Assembly: GCF_029233945.1 (NCBI RefSeq)
Contig: NZ_JARGOQ010000027.1
Coordinates: 1 to 46,288, forward strand
Source of the DNA: Sneathiella sp.
Lineage (GTDB): Bacteria > Pseudomonadota > Alphaproteobacteria > Sneathiellales > Sneathiellaceae
DNA: 46,288 nt
Direction: 5' to 3'
The stretch's first letter is position 1. Each line of letters starts with the position of its first letter. Under the pieces are notes generated by a model. That model was not told the origin of the DNA. It saw only the letters and a program-made list of their open reading frames with translations, and ran no database searches. Positions 38,676 through 46,288 of the stretch are shown piece after piece. The translations under genes and the position numbers were made by a program.

Positions 38676-39488
38676 TCAACCGAACCGGCCGGTGATATAG
38701 CCCTGTGTCCGCTCATCGGACGGGCTGGTAAACAATTTTTCGGTATCGCCCGTCTCGACAATCTCCCCAAGGTGGAAGAAGGCTGTCTGCTGGGAAATAC
38801 GCGCCGCCTGCTGCATCGAATGGGTCACGATGATGATGGTGTAGTTTTCTTTAAGCTCATCGATCAGTTCCTCCACCTTTGCCGTAGCAATCGGGTCGAG
38901 CGCGGAACAGGGTTCATCCATCAGGATAATGTCCGGCCGCACGGCCAGTGCCCGGGCAATACAGAGCCGCTGTTGCTGCCCGCCGGAAAGACCGGTGCCC
39001 GATGAATGCAGACGATCCTGCACTTCCTTGATCAGGCCCGCCTTTTCAAGGCTGGTCAGCACGATTTCATCAAGGTCATCCTTATTGTCGGCAAGACCGT
39101 GAATACGGGGGCCATAGGCGACGTTATCGTAGATCGACTTGGGGAACGGGTTTGGCTTTTGAAACACCATGCCGACACGCGCCCGCAAGAGAACCTCGTC
39201 CACTTCCGGGCCGTAAATATCAACCCCGTCGAGCATAATTTCCCCGGTGACCCGGCACCCATCCACCGTGTCATTCATGCGGTTGATGCAGCGCAGGTAA
39301 GTTGACTTGCCGCAACCGGACGGACCGATCAGAGAGGTCACCTGATGCTTGTTGATATCCAGCGACACGCCGTGAAGTGCGTGATTATCGCCGTAATACA
39401 CATTGACATCCCGCGTCGCGATAATAACCCCGTGGTCCGCATTACGCTGCGCTTCCACATTTTCATCTGCCTGGATCTGCACGTTCAT
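38676..39488 (-). CDS. pstB: PstB, phosphate ABC transporter ATPase
   Basis: This 270-residue ATPase has Walker [10 protein letters not shown] near residue 56, the Q-loop in [18 protein letters not shown] near 108, the ABC signature LSGGQQQRL near 168 and Walker [14 protein letters not shown] near 188, then [24 protein letters not shown] with the switch His. This closely matches the PstB family. It energises high-affinity phosphate uptake through PstC and PstA. An N-terminal extension of about 20 residues precedes the family start. It follows pstA by six bases. Confidence 0.96.
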   Translation of the reverse strand: MNVQIQADENVEAQRNADHGVIIATRDVNVYYGDNHALHGVSLDINKHQVTSLIGPSGCGKSTYLRCINRMNDTVDGCRVTGEIMLDGVDIYGPEVDEVLLRARVGMVFQKPNPFPKSIYDNVAYGPRIHGLADNKDDLDEIVLTSLEKAGLIKEVQDRLHSSGTGLSGGQQQRLCIARALAVRPDIILMDEPCSALDPIATAKVEELIDELKENYTIIIVTHSMQQAARISQQTAFFHLGEIVETGDTEKLFTSPSDERTQGYITGRFG

Positions 39489-39494
39489 TTCCTT

Positions 39495-40802
39495 CTACCA
39501 ACGACGTTCGAACTTCTTGCGAAGGAAAATCGCAAAAGCGTTCATTAAGATAAGAAACCCGAGCAATACCATGATCGCGCCGGATGTTTTTTCGACAAAG
39601 GCCCGCTCCGGGCTGTCTGCCCAGAGGAAAATCTGCACCGGCATCACCGTTGCCGGATCACCAAAGCCGCTCGGGATATCTGCAATAAAGGCGACCATCC
39701 CGATCATCAGGAGCGGCGCCGTTTCACCGAGCGCCTGCGACAGGCCGATAATCGTCCCCGTCAGGATGCCCGGCATGGACAACGGCAGGATATGATGAAA
39801 CGCCGCCTGCTGATTTGACGCCCCAAGGCCGAGGGCAGCCTGACGGATGCTGTCCGGCACGGCGCGGATGGCCGCGCGGGCGGCAATAATAATCGTCGGC
39901 AGCGTCATCAGGGCCAGCGTCAGCCCGCCAACAATTGGCGCCGATCTTGGCAAATGCGCCACGTTGAGGAAGATCGCCAGCCCGAGAAGACCGAAGACGA
40001 TCGAGGGAACCGCCGCCAGATTGTTGATATTCACCTCGATCAGGTCGGTGAGCTTATTCTTGGCCGCAAATTCTTCCAGGTAAATCGCCGTCATCACACC
40101 GATGGGGAAGGCAATCACCATGGTAATCACGAGTGTATAAAAGGAGCCCACCATGGCACCGGCAATACCCGCCTTCTCCGGCTCCCGGCTGTCGCCGTTG
40201 GTGAAGAAGCCCGTATTGAAATGAATTTCGATATCGCCGTCCGCCTCCAGCACGTCCAGCCAGGAGAGTTCCATGTCTTTTACGCGTCGATCATCCTCTA
40301 TCAGGTTTCGGTCGATATAGCCTTTATTGACCATGTCGACATCATCGCCAGCGAGGAGCGAAACAGGTTCCGTCTTGCCGATCAGTTCAGGATTATTTTC
40401 GACCATTTCACGCAGCTTGGTATCCGCATCGCCACTGACAAGGCTGAATAACCGTCGGAGGTCGCGCCGGCTCGTCACCTCAGGGAATTTCGCGCGCAGG
40501 GCATTCTGCACCAGCTTGCTGTAGTTCGCCGAGCGTAGCTCCATCGGATCCCGTGTTCCGTTCGGATCGATAACCTCTTCCGAGAAAGTGATATCCAGCG
40601 TAACAAAGGTCTGCACAAAGGCAGTGTACCCTTTGCTCACAATACTGAACAACAGGATCGCAAGCAGCGTCAGCGCCGTGATGATCGCCAGCAAGCCCGT
40701 CAAACGGAACCGACGCTCCGCTCGCTTGCGCTTTGTCAGGTTCTTGATGAATGCTTCTGATTGCCAGGCGTTGCCGCCCTCTTTTTGAGCTTGATCAGTC
40801 AT
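39495..40802 (-). CDS. pstA: PstA, phosphate ABC permease with large periplasmic insertion
   Basis: This 435-residue permease is about 140 residues longer than E. coli PstA. A cytoplasmic basic N-terminus (NLTKRKRAERRF) and a first membrane helix (LTGLLAIITALTLLAILLF) are followed by a hydrophilic segment of roughly 150 residues, matching the DUF3333-type extension typical of alphaproteobacterial PstA. The canonical permease core then starts near residue 210 (AGAMVGSFYTLVITMVIAFPIGV) and carries AALGLGASNQQAAFHHILPLSMPGILTG, the loop that contacts the ATPase. It overlaps pstC by eight bases. Confidence 0.94.
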   Translation of the reverse strand: MTDQAQKEGGNAWQSEAFIKNLTKRKRAERRFRLTGLLAIITALTLLAILLFSIVSKGYTAFVQTFVTLDITFSEEVIDPNGTRDPMELRSANYSKLVQNALRAKFPEVTSRRDLRRLFSLVSGDADTKLREMVENNPELIGKTEPVSLLAGDDVDMVNKGYIDRNLIEDDRRVKDMELSWLDVLEADGDIEIHFNTGFFTNGDSREPEKAGIAGAMVGSFYTLVITMVIAFPIGVMTAIYLEEFAAKNKLTDLIEVNINNLAAVPSIVFGLLGLAIFLNVAHLPRSAPIVGGLTLALMTLPTIIIAARAAIRAVPDSIRQAALGLGASNQQAAFHHILPLSMPGILTGTIIGLSQALGETAPLLMIGMVAFIADIPSGFGDPATVMPVQIFLWADSPERAFVEKTSGAIMVLLGFLILMNAFAIFLRKKFERRW

Positions 40803-42036
40803 ATTTTTCCCGATATTTGCGAACCACGATCAAGGCGATCACGTTCAGGCATAAGGTGACAATAAACAGCACCAGGGCCAAGGCAAAGGCGGCAAGCGTC
40901 TTGGCGCTGTCGAATTCCTGATCCCCCACCAGCAGGCCGACAATCTGCACGGTCACCGTTGTCACGGCTTCCAGCGGGTTGGCGGTCAGGTTGGCGGCAA
41001 AGCCGGCGGCCATCACCACAATCATGGTTTCGCCGATTGCCCGGCTGACGGCCAGCAGAACCGCGCCGACAATACCCGGCAGGGCCGCAGGCAGGATCAC
41101 TTTACGGACAGTCTCCGATTTAGTCGCGCCAAGACCGTAGGATCCGTCGCGTAAAGACTGCGGCACCGCCATGATGATGTCGTCACTCAAGGAAGACACG
41201 AAGGGGATGATCATCATGCCCATAACAACACCGGCGGCAAGCGCGCTTTCGGAAACAACATCGATCCCGAGGGAATCGCCAAGGTCGCGGAAGAAAACGC
41301 CGACCGTCAAGGCGGCGAAGAAGCCATAAACCACCGTCGGGATACCCGCCAGAACTTCCAGCATCGGCTTGACCGCCGAGCGGAACTTGCTGGACGCATA
41401 TTCCGTCATGTAAACCGCGCTCAACAGCCCGAGGGGAACCGCCACACACATGGCGATGAAGGTAATGAGCAAGGTGCCCGTGAATAGCGGAACCGATCCG
41501 AATGCCCCGGAGGAGCCGACCTGATCGGCACGAAGAGCCGTCTGCGGGCTCCAGGTGAGGCCGAAGAAGAACTCGCTCATCGGGACCTTGCCGAAAAACT
41601 GGATCGTCTCGAACAGGAGCGAGAGAACAATGCCAAGGGTCGTGAGAATAGAGATAATCGATGCCAGGATCAGAACAATATAGATCACGCCTTCAATCGT
41701 CTTGCGGACCCGAAGGTCCGGATTAATTCTTAAAATCGAGAAATAGAGCCCTGCCCCGGCGGCCAACAGAAGAATAACCGGAAAAACAACCCGGTCGATC
41801 TGTCGCATGGCGCCTGTGTCCATCTGGATCGGCGTCACCTGGAGCATGGCCCAGAGCGCGCCAAGAACAACGGGCGGCACCAGAGCCCAGATAACCACAT
41901 ATAGTCCGAACTGATGCGGGCGGGGCGTAATAAAATTAGAGGATTTGCGAACGGTGCTGAGCGCCTTTTTCGAGCCGAACCAATATCCAACCGCAGACAT
42001 CAGCAAAAGAACGATTAAAAGAGGGTAAAAGCTCAT
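40795..42036 (-). CDS. pstC: PstC, phosphate ABC permease with extra N-terminal membrane segments
   Basis: This 413-residue permease is longer than E. coli PstC (319). About 130 N-terminal residues hold three membrane helices (MSFYPLLIVLLLMSAVGYW; FGLYVVIWALVPPVVLGAL; VVFPVILLLAAGAGLYFSIL) not present in the short form. The permease core follows, with GTLLITFIAMCVAVPLGLLSAVYMTEYAS near residue 185 and SLRDGSYGLGATKSETVRKVILPAALPGIVGA near 295, the ATPase-contacting EAA-like loop. Function: passage of phosphate with PstA. It lies 87 bases after pstS. Confidence 0.94.
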   Translation of the reverse strand: MSFYPLLIVLLLMSAVGYWFGSKKALSTVRKSSNFITPRPHQFGLYVVIWALVPPVVLGALWAMLQVTPIQMDTGAMRQIDRVVFPVILLLAAGAGLYFSILRINPDLRVRKTIEGVIYIVLILASIISILTTLGIVLSLLFETIQFFGKVPMSEFFFGLTWSPQTALRADQVGSSGAFGSVPLFTGTLLITFIAMCVAVPLGLLSAVYMTEYASSKFRSAVKPMLEVLAGIPTVVYGFFAALTVGVFFRDLGDSLGIDVVSESALAAGVVMGMMIIPFVSSLSDDIIMAVPQSLRDGSYGLGATKSETVRKVILPAALPGIVGAVLLAVSRAIGETMIVVMAAGFAANLTANPLEAVTTVTVQIVGLLVGDQEFDSAKTLAAFALALVLFIVTLCLNVIALIVVRKYREKYD

Positions 42037-42123
42037 ATCGGTTTCTTTTTGTTTAGTGAAAAGGACGCGGAGAAGGGTGGAAAGAGGCGAGCGACAAACA
42101 TCCCCCGCCTCTTTCGAACAGGA

Positions 42124-43164
42124 TTACATAAGCTTCAGAGGCGCCAGATCGAGGGCTTCTTTGCGAACCTTTACACGCTCAGCTTCGGTCAGCGGGATCA
42201 GACCCTTTTCGGTCAGATAACCGAATTCGCCGAAGGCTTTTTCACTGGTGAATTCAGCAATGAATTCCTTGATGCCTGGAACTTCACCAACATGTGAGTC
42301 TTTCACATAGAAGAAGAGAGAGCGGGAAATACCATACTGACCATCTGCGATGTTATCGAAAGTCGGCTCGACACCGCCAACCGTTGCACCCTGCAACTTG
42401 TCGGAGTTCTGGTCGAGGAAGCTGAAACCGAAGATACCGACAGCATCCTTGTTTGCTTCAAGCTTCTGAACGATCAGGTTGTCATTCTCACCGGCTTCGA
42501 TGTAAGCGCCGTCTTCACGAACGGAATGGGCAACAGAGGTGAAGGCCTTCTTGTCTGATTTTCTCAGCGCTGTCAGCATATCGTAGCCTTTTGCGCCACC
42601 TTCCATGGCCAGCTCAACAAACGCGTCGCGCGTTCCGCTGGTCGGGGGCGGGCCGAGAACTTCGATTTTCGTATCCGGAAGGGACGGATCAATGTCTTTC
42701 CAGGTTTTGTATGGATTATCAACCAGTTTTCCGTCGATCGGAACCTGCTTGGCAAGCGCTGCAAAAATCTGCTTCTTGGTCAGTTTCATCGGCGCGACTT
42801 CCTTGGAATTCGCTAGAACGATGCCGTCATAACCGATTTTGACTTCGGTAATATCGGTAACGCCGTTTTTCGCGCAAGTTTCAACTTCAGACTTCTTGAT
42901 GCGGCGCGAAGCGTTTGTGATATCAGGTGTATTCAAATCGGCGCCCGCACAGAAAAGCTTCAACCCACCGCCAGAACCGGTGCTTTCAACAACCGGTGTC
43001 TTAAAGCTACCGGTGCTGCCGAAAGCTTCAGCAACTGCCGTTGAAAAGGGGAAAACTGTCGAAGAGCCGACGATTCTGATCTGATCGCGAGCCATGGCCT
43101 GCCCCGAGAGGGCAACAGTAGCGACCGTTGCGGCGATCGCCAGACCGAAAGTTTTGTTTAGCAC
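42124..43164 (-). CDS. pstS: PstS, periplasmic phosphate-binding protein
   Basis: This 346-residue protein has a signal peptide with likely cleavage at AMA-RDQ near residue 25. The phosphate-binding segments include RIVGSSTVFPFSTAVAEAFG, then VVESTGSGGGLKLFCAG near 57 and GPPPTSGTRDAFVELAM near 170, giving the Ser, Thr and Arg that typically hydrogen-bond phosphate. The start is GTG at 43164, since the nearby ATG is in another frame; GGAG lies 8-9 bases upstream. It is preceded by a double Pho box. It delivers phosphate to PstCA. Confidence 0.95.
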   Translation of the reverse strand: MLNKTFGLAIAATVATVALSGQAMARDQIRIVGSSTVFPFSTAVAEAFGSTGSFKTPVVESTGSGGGLKLFCAGADLNTPDITNASRRIKKSEVETCAKNGVTDITEVKIGYDGIVLANSKEVAPMKLTKKQIFAALAKQVPIDGKLVDNPYKTWKDIDPSLPDTKIEVLGPPPTSGTRDAFVELAMEGGAKGYDMLTALRKSDKKAFTSVAHSVREDGAYIEAGENDNLIVQKLEANKDAVGIFGFSFLDQNSDKLQGATVGGVEPTFDNIADGQYGISRSLFFYVKDSHVGEVPGIKEFIAEFTSEKAFGEFGYLTEKGLIPLTEAERVKVRKEALDLAPLKLM

Positions 43165-43188
43165 GTTTCATTCTCCGTTAATTGCATA

Positions 43189-43206
43189 CGACAGCATTAT
43201 CTGTCG
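43189..43206 (-). repeat. Inverted repeat in the pstS leader
   Basis: CGACAG (43189-43194) and CTGTCG (43201-43206) form a perfect six-base stem with a six-base loop, lying between the Pho boxes and the pstS ribosome binding site. It may form a hairpin in the mRNA leader. It is not in phase with the Pho half-sites (43 bases apart, not a multiple of 11), so it is probably not another PhoB site. Function unknown. Confidence 0.4.
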
Positions 43207-43230
43207 TTGGACGGACAATGCGCTGCGTCA

Positions 43231-43270
43231 GCGACAGAAATACTACAGTTTCATGACAGTAATGTTACAG
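43231..43270 (-). promoter_or_regulatory. Tandem Pho boxes before pstS
   Basis: Read on the minus strand, four seven-base half-sites occur with four-base spacers: CTGTAAC, CTGTCAT, CTGTAGT and CTGTCGC. Each starts 11 bases after the last. This is the standard PhoB pattern (CTGTCAT-N4-CTGTCAT), here doubled. They lie between 67 and 106 bases before the pstS start. They make pstSCAB-phoU-phoB inducible by phosphate starvation. Confidence 0.92.
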
Positions 43271-43302
43271 CGTATAAACGGCTGATTTCTGCGGCTTACA
43301 GG

Positions 43303-44673
43303 CTATGCCAGAGGCAATCTGACGGAGAATTTCGAGCCTTCACCGACTATGGATTCAATCTCGAGATGCCCACGATGGCGACTCACAATATGCTTCACAA
43401 TGGCAAGGCCCAGACCTGTCCCGCCAAGTTTGCGGCTGCGATCGCTGTCAACCCTGTAGAATCGCTCCGTTAATCGGGACAGATGCTCCTCGGGGATGCC
43501 CTCCCCTTCATCGATGACAGTGATCCGCGCCTCGCGCGCCGCAACCATCACCTCAACGCGGATTTCGCTTTCCTCCCGACTGTATTTCAGGGCGTTGTCC
43601 ACGAGATTGGTAAATATCTGGGTCAACTGATCGAAGTCCCCGGTGACGAACACGTCATGTTCCGGCATCTGTACGGCGATTGACTTGCCAAGCTCGGTTG
43701 ATTTTGCCTTGAGCAGGCTGTGAACCCCTTGCAGAACCTTGCCAAGGTCGACCCGGTCTGAGGGGCGGCTGTGCTCATTTATCTCGATCTGCGACAGGGA
43801 TAGAAGATCGTCAATCAGCTGCGACATCCGCAGCGATTGCGCCTGCATCATGGAGAAAAACCGCTGATGCGCCTCCAGATCATTCCGCGCCGGCCCGATA
43901 AGCGTTTCAAGGGCGCCAATCAGGATCGCAAGCGGGGTTCGGAGCTCATGGCTGGCATTGGCGACAAAATCGACCCGCATCTGCTGCATCCGGCGCGATT
44001 CGGTCAAATCATGCAACGTCACAATCAGGCGAAGACCCTCGCTGCTCTCATCCTTCAGGTTAACAATATAGGCCGCGACATGGCGCGGCACCACATCGGA
44101 GATGGTGAATTCAATCCGCATGTCCGGATCCTTGCCCGCATAGGCGGCATCGACCGCCTTCAACAGAGCCGGATGACGCAAGAACCGGGTGAGATCCCCC
44201 TCCATTTCCGTGACATTGAAGAATTTGTTCGCCGCCGCGTTGGAACGGCGGATGCGCCGCCGGTTGCCGAGCACCAGCACCGGATCGGGCAGCATATCGA
44301 ACAGAAGCGACGCCTCATCCTGACGCGATTGCGCCTCTTGCAGCATATGTTGCAGCACGCGGCGATATTGCTGCATGGTCAACAATAAATTATCCAGGGG
44401 GAGCAAGCCAGTCCGCAGGCCCGTCGCATCATCTCCTTCCAGCGGCGACATGATCGCCGCCCGCTCCATCCGGAAGGCCACCGCCTGCATCTCGCGGACC
44501 AGTCTGGTATAGAGAATCAGGGCGGGTAATATTGCGGCGGCAATAATCAGTAAATATTCATCAAGAACGAACTCTTCACCCGAATATAAAAAGAATGTGA
44601 CGATGGAAACGGGCGCGGCCATGGCGAAAACGAACACCAGCATTTTCCATAAGTAGCTATTACTATTATACAT
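43303..44673 (-). CDS. phoR: PhoR, phosphate-regulon sensor histidine kinase
   Basis: This 456-residue membrane kinase has two N-terminal helices (LWKMLVFVFAMAAPVSIVTFFL; YLLIIAAAILPALILYT) with a very short periplasmic loop. Next come a linker and a PAS-like domain (residues about 115-230, LLFDMLPDPVLVLGNRRRIRRSNAAANKFF). The HisKA motif FVANASHELRTPL contains the phosphorylated His. The ATPase domain has the N-box TNLVDNALKYS, DEGEGIPEEHL and GGTGLGLAIVKHIV. The short periplasmic part fits PhoR, which reads phosphate status via PstSCAB-PhoU. It lies upstream of pstS with a separate Pho box before it. Confidence 0.93.
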   Translation of the reverse strand: MYNSNSYLWKMLVFVFAMAAPVSIVTFFLYSGEEFVLDEYLLIIAAAILPALILYTRLVREMQAVAFRMERAAIMSPLEGDDATGLRTGLLPLDNLLLTMQQYRRVLQHMLQEAQSRQDEASLLFDMLPDPVLVLGNRRRIRRSNAAANKFFNVTEMEGDLTRFLRHPALLKAVDAAYAGKDPDMRIEFTISDVVPRHVAAYIVNLKDESSEGLRLIVTLHDLTESRRMQQMRVDFVANASHELRTPLAILIGALETLIGPARNDLEAHQRFFSMMQAQSLRMSQLIDDLLSLSQIEINEHSRPSDRVDLGKVLQGVHSLLKAKSTELGKSIAVQMPEHDVFVTGDFDQLTQIFTNLVDNALKYSREESEIRVEVMVAAREARITVIDEGEGIPEEHLSRLTERFYRVDSDRSRKLGGTGLGLAIVKHIVSRHRGHLEIESIVGEGSKFSVRLPLA

Positions 44674-44740
44674 TCTCTATTCTCATTGCGTTCGCATCAG
44701 GGTCAGGGGGATAGTTCCGTATTTCTTATGAGAGCGTTGT

Positions 44741-44758
44741 TTTACAGTTTTGTGACAG
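44741..44758 (-). promoter_or_regulatory. Pho box before phoR, inside the end of the sirtuin gene
   Basis: On the minus strand, CTGTCAC and CTGTAAA lie 11 bases apart, matching a PhoB site of two half-sites. It sits about 70-85 bases before the phoR ATG. Its bases simultaneously encode the last five residues and stop of the sirtuin protein (AVTKL-stop). It would give PhoB control of phoR. Confidence 0.75.
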
Positions 44759-45488
44759 CGGCGAGCGTTTCCCCGATTTCCCGGTTGAGCACCAGATCCG
44801 CGTGACCGTCCAGAGGGGTCGGCTCCCGATTGAGGATCACCAGCCCCGCCCCGCCCTGCTTCGCCATCAGCGGGATATCCGCCGCAGGATAGACAACGAG
44901 AGACGAGCCGATCGCCAGCAACAGATCACAGGTCAGGGCCGCAGCGGAAGCCCGGCGCATTTCTTCCTCCGGCATGGCCTGTCCAAAGGAAATAGTCGCT
45001 GTCTTGATAATTCCGCCGCATCTGCCGCAAATCGGCAGAGTTTCATCTTCCGAGAAGATTTTCTGCACTTCAACGAGTTCCATCCGGGAACCGCAGTCGA
45101 GGCATTTTGCGTAAGTTGTATTGCCATGCACTTCGATCACATCTTCATCGCGAATGCCGGAAGCCTGATGCAGGCCATCTATATTCTGCGTGATCACCGC
45201 GCCGATTTTTCCTTTATCGTAAAGTGAGGAAATCGCCATATGCCCTTTATTTGGCTTGGCTTTCGACAGGACCGATTCCATCGCGAATTTACGCCGCCAG
45301 CTCTCGCGCCGAGCCTCTTCCGACCCCAGGAATTCGGAAAAGTCGATCGGCCGGTTCTTCTCCCAGAGACCGCCGGGACTGCGAAAATCGGGAATACCGG
45401 ATTCGGTACTGATCCCTGCCCCGGTAAAAATGACGATTGACCGGCTATTCTCGATCAGCTCGGTAAAGGCATCAAACTCTGCTTGCAT
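44742..45488 (-). CDS. cobB: Sir2-family NAD-dependent protein deacylase
   Basis: This 248-residue sirtuin has the NAD-binding motif FTGAGISTESGIPDFRSPGGLW near residue 21, the TQNIDGLHQASG segment near 99 and the catalytic His in IEVHGN near 118. The zinc-binding cysteines appear as CLDC near 127 and CGRC near 150. SFGQAMPEEEM and IGSSLVVYPAA complete the core. It removes acetyl or other acyl groups from lysine using NAD+. ATG 45488 is chosen because AGGAG precedes it; a longer in-frame start 12 codons upstream lacks one. Its 3' end carries the Pho box of phoR, and it is the first of the minus-strand block. Confidence 0.93.
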   Translation of the reverse strand: MQAEFDAFTELIENSRSIVIFTGAGISTESGIPDFRSPGGLWEKNRPIDFSEFLGSEEARRESWRRKFAMESVLSKAKPNKGHMAISSLYDKGKIGAVITQNIDGLHQASGIRDEDVIEVHGNTTYAKCLDCGSRMELVEVQKIFSEDETLPICGRCGGIIKTATISFGQAMPEEEMRRASAAALTCDLLLAIGSSLVVYPAADIPLMAKQGGAGLVILNREPTPLDGHADLVLNREIGETLAAVTKL

Positions 45489-45546
45489 TCCAGTCTCCTT
45501 GCGCGCCGCGCATCTCCCGTTCAATCGGCGTTGCGCATCTGCGCCT

Positions 45547-45552
45547 ATTATA
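45547..45552 (-). promoter_or_regulatory. Possible -10 element of the sirtuin gene
   Basis: TATAAT is read on the minus strand 59 bases before the sirtuin start. No matching TTGACA-like element lies 16-18 bases further upstream, so this is only a perfect -10 consensus in a reasonable place. Confidence 0.3.
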
Positions 45553-45681
45553 AGGATAAAGCGCGCAACACCCTAATTTCCAGAAAATTTGCCCATCATT
45601 CGTCACAAGCAGGAATGCGAGACGTTATCTGTACATGTCAAACGGCACCGCTTTCGCGCTGCCTGCCATCAGGAGCTCAGC

Positions 45682-46047
45682 ATGAACAGGGAAAACATGA
45701 ACAATATCGTTGCAAAGGAATTTTCGGACGCCTTGGCCCGCTGTAACCAGCAGGGTATCGACGCCAGCACGGTGCGCACCGGCCTGCTCACCATCGCCAT
45801 CGCCAATTTCGTCAACGGAATAGGCCTCGCCAACACGGTTTCCCTGTTTGGGGTGCTGCCAGAGCAGATCCGCTCCGGCATGTTCGATCGTTTCGTCGAT
45901 CCGTCACAACCGCAGGCGGCCCATTCCGCTCCCGCCTACCGACCTCCGGTCAGCGTCACCCAACAGCAGCCAGTCGATGTCAACCGTCACGGCGCGTCCC
46001 CTGCCCCAACAGTTCAAGCGACGCCCATCAAGCGGCGGCGGCTATAG
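45682..46047 (+). CDS. Small hypothetical protein with proline-rich basic C-terminus
   Basis: I do not recognise this 121-residue protein. AGGAG seven bases before the ATG supports the start. The first 75 residues look like a compact helical domain (FSDALARCNQQGIDASTVRTGLLTIAIANFVNGIGLANTVSLFGVLPEQIRSGMFDRF). The remaining tail is rich in Pro, Gln and Ala and ends in KRRRL, probably disordered and nucleic-acid or membrane-binding by charge. There is no signal peptide or membrane helix of usual length. It is divergent from the sirtuin gene and is followed by 184 gene-free bases. Function is unknown. Confidence 0.7.
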   Translation: MNRENMNNIVAKEFSDALARCNQQGIDASTVRTGLLTIAIANFVNGIGLANTVSLFGVLPEQIRSGMFDRFVDPSQPQAAHSAPAYRPPVSVTQQQPVDVNRHGASPAPTVQATPIKRRRL

Positions 46048-46231
46048 CCGGGCAGAGGCGGCAAGGGGGTAAGAATTTGAGTGAAATCCCGGAAAAAGAA
46101 GGAAAAACAGCCTTTCGCGGCATTTCCGTAAATTTTACAACAATTTTCCCTAACCATTAACCGTTTTTAAGGAAGATGGCCGTAGGCTGTAGCGTAGATT
46201 CGTTCTACATTTTTATGAGAGAGGCCTAGCT

Positions 46232-46288
46232 GTGCCGCAAAATAAACGACTTGCCGCCCGTCTCCGGACAGTACTTCTCGCCACGACC
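46232..46288 (+). CDS. Start of an unrecognised gene, cut by window edge
   Basis: Nineteen codons are visible from a GTG start with GAGAGG about eight bases upstream: MPQNKRLAARLRTVLLATT. The basic start followed by a hydrophobic run suggests an N-terminal signal or membrane anchor, but too little is present to name it. The alternative ATG at 46215 hits a stop after four codons. Confidence 0.45.
   Translation, partial: MPQNKRLAARLRTVLLATT

Noticed and set aside
46150-46175. TAACCATTAACC run near the right edge, considered as a CtrA or origin element
   Set aside because: The TTAA spacing is 6, not 7, and there are no DnaA boxes or replication genes nearby.

Overview
The window looks like a free-living, fairly GC-rich alphaproteobacterium, probably from a Rhodospirillales/Sneathiellales/Rhizobiales-like lineage. 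That assignment rests on gene order and protein types, not on a marker gene: a phoR-pstSCAB-phoU-phoB block with the enlarged PstA and PstC of this class, cysD followed by a fused cysNC, MttB-like and corrinoid proteins beside a sarcosine/dimethylglycine dehydrogenase-like flavoprotein, and a hut locus with the HutF/HutG branch. I saw no rRNA, tRNA, CRISPR array, insertion sequence, prophage or plasmid signature. The window is tightly packed chromosome, with many 1-8 base start/stop overlaps and four convergent gene pairs that overlap or lie no more than 3 bases apart.

Left part (1-12128): a corrinoid protein (cut by the window edge), a covalent-flavin dehydrogenase with a GcvT-like folate domain, and a divergent MttB-type methyltransferase without pyrrolysine form an N-demethylation module. 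It touches a complete histidine utilisation locus: hutF-hutC on the minus strand and hutI-hutH-hutG-hutU on the plus strand, with an 18-base perfect palindrome between them that is the likely HutC operator. The juxtaposition suggests that the methylated substrate might be a histidine betaine (hercynine-like) that ends in the Hut pathway; this is inference.

Middle part (12125-25431): a long minus-strand series, pqiA-pqiA-pqiB-pqiC, a phosphonate monoester hydrolase/arylsulfatase-family enzyme, a class II aldolase, a small ABM-domain monooxygenase, a MaoC-type hydratase and an MFE-2-like short-chain dehydrogenase. The first seven genes are nearly without gaps, so an outer-membrane lipid transport system appears to be co-transcribed with small-molecule catabolic enzymes. 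Then follow cysD-cysNC (activated sulfate synthesis), rfbA (dTDP-glucose synthesis) and a MidA-like methyltransferase with a TPR-like C-terminus.

Right-centre (25607-37177): a one-piece HyuA-HyuB/5-oxoprolinase, a periplasmic YHS-domain protein, and an operon of an ArsR-methyltransferase fusion, metF and metH. This operon has a 22-base imperfect palindrome just upstream that probably binds the ArsR protein. Next come mlaA and mlaC (lipid asymmetry), the latter with an apparent twin-arginine signal, ending in a clear intrinsic terminator.

Right part (37232-46288): the phosphate regulon phoR-pstSCAB-phoU-phoB. There are four 11-base-spaced Pho half-sites before pstS and another Pho box before phoR, the latter buried in the last codons of a sirtuin gene. 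The window ends with a small unrecognised protein and the first codons of a further gene.
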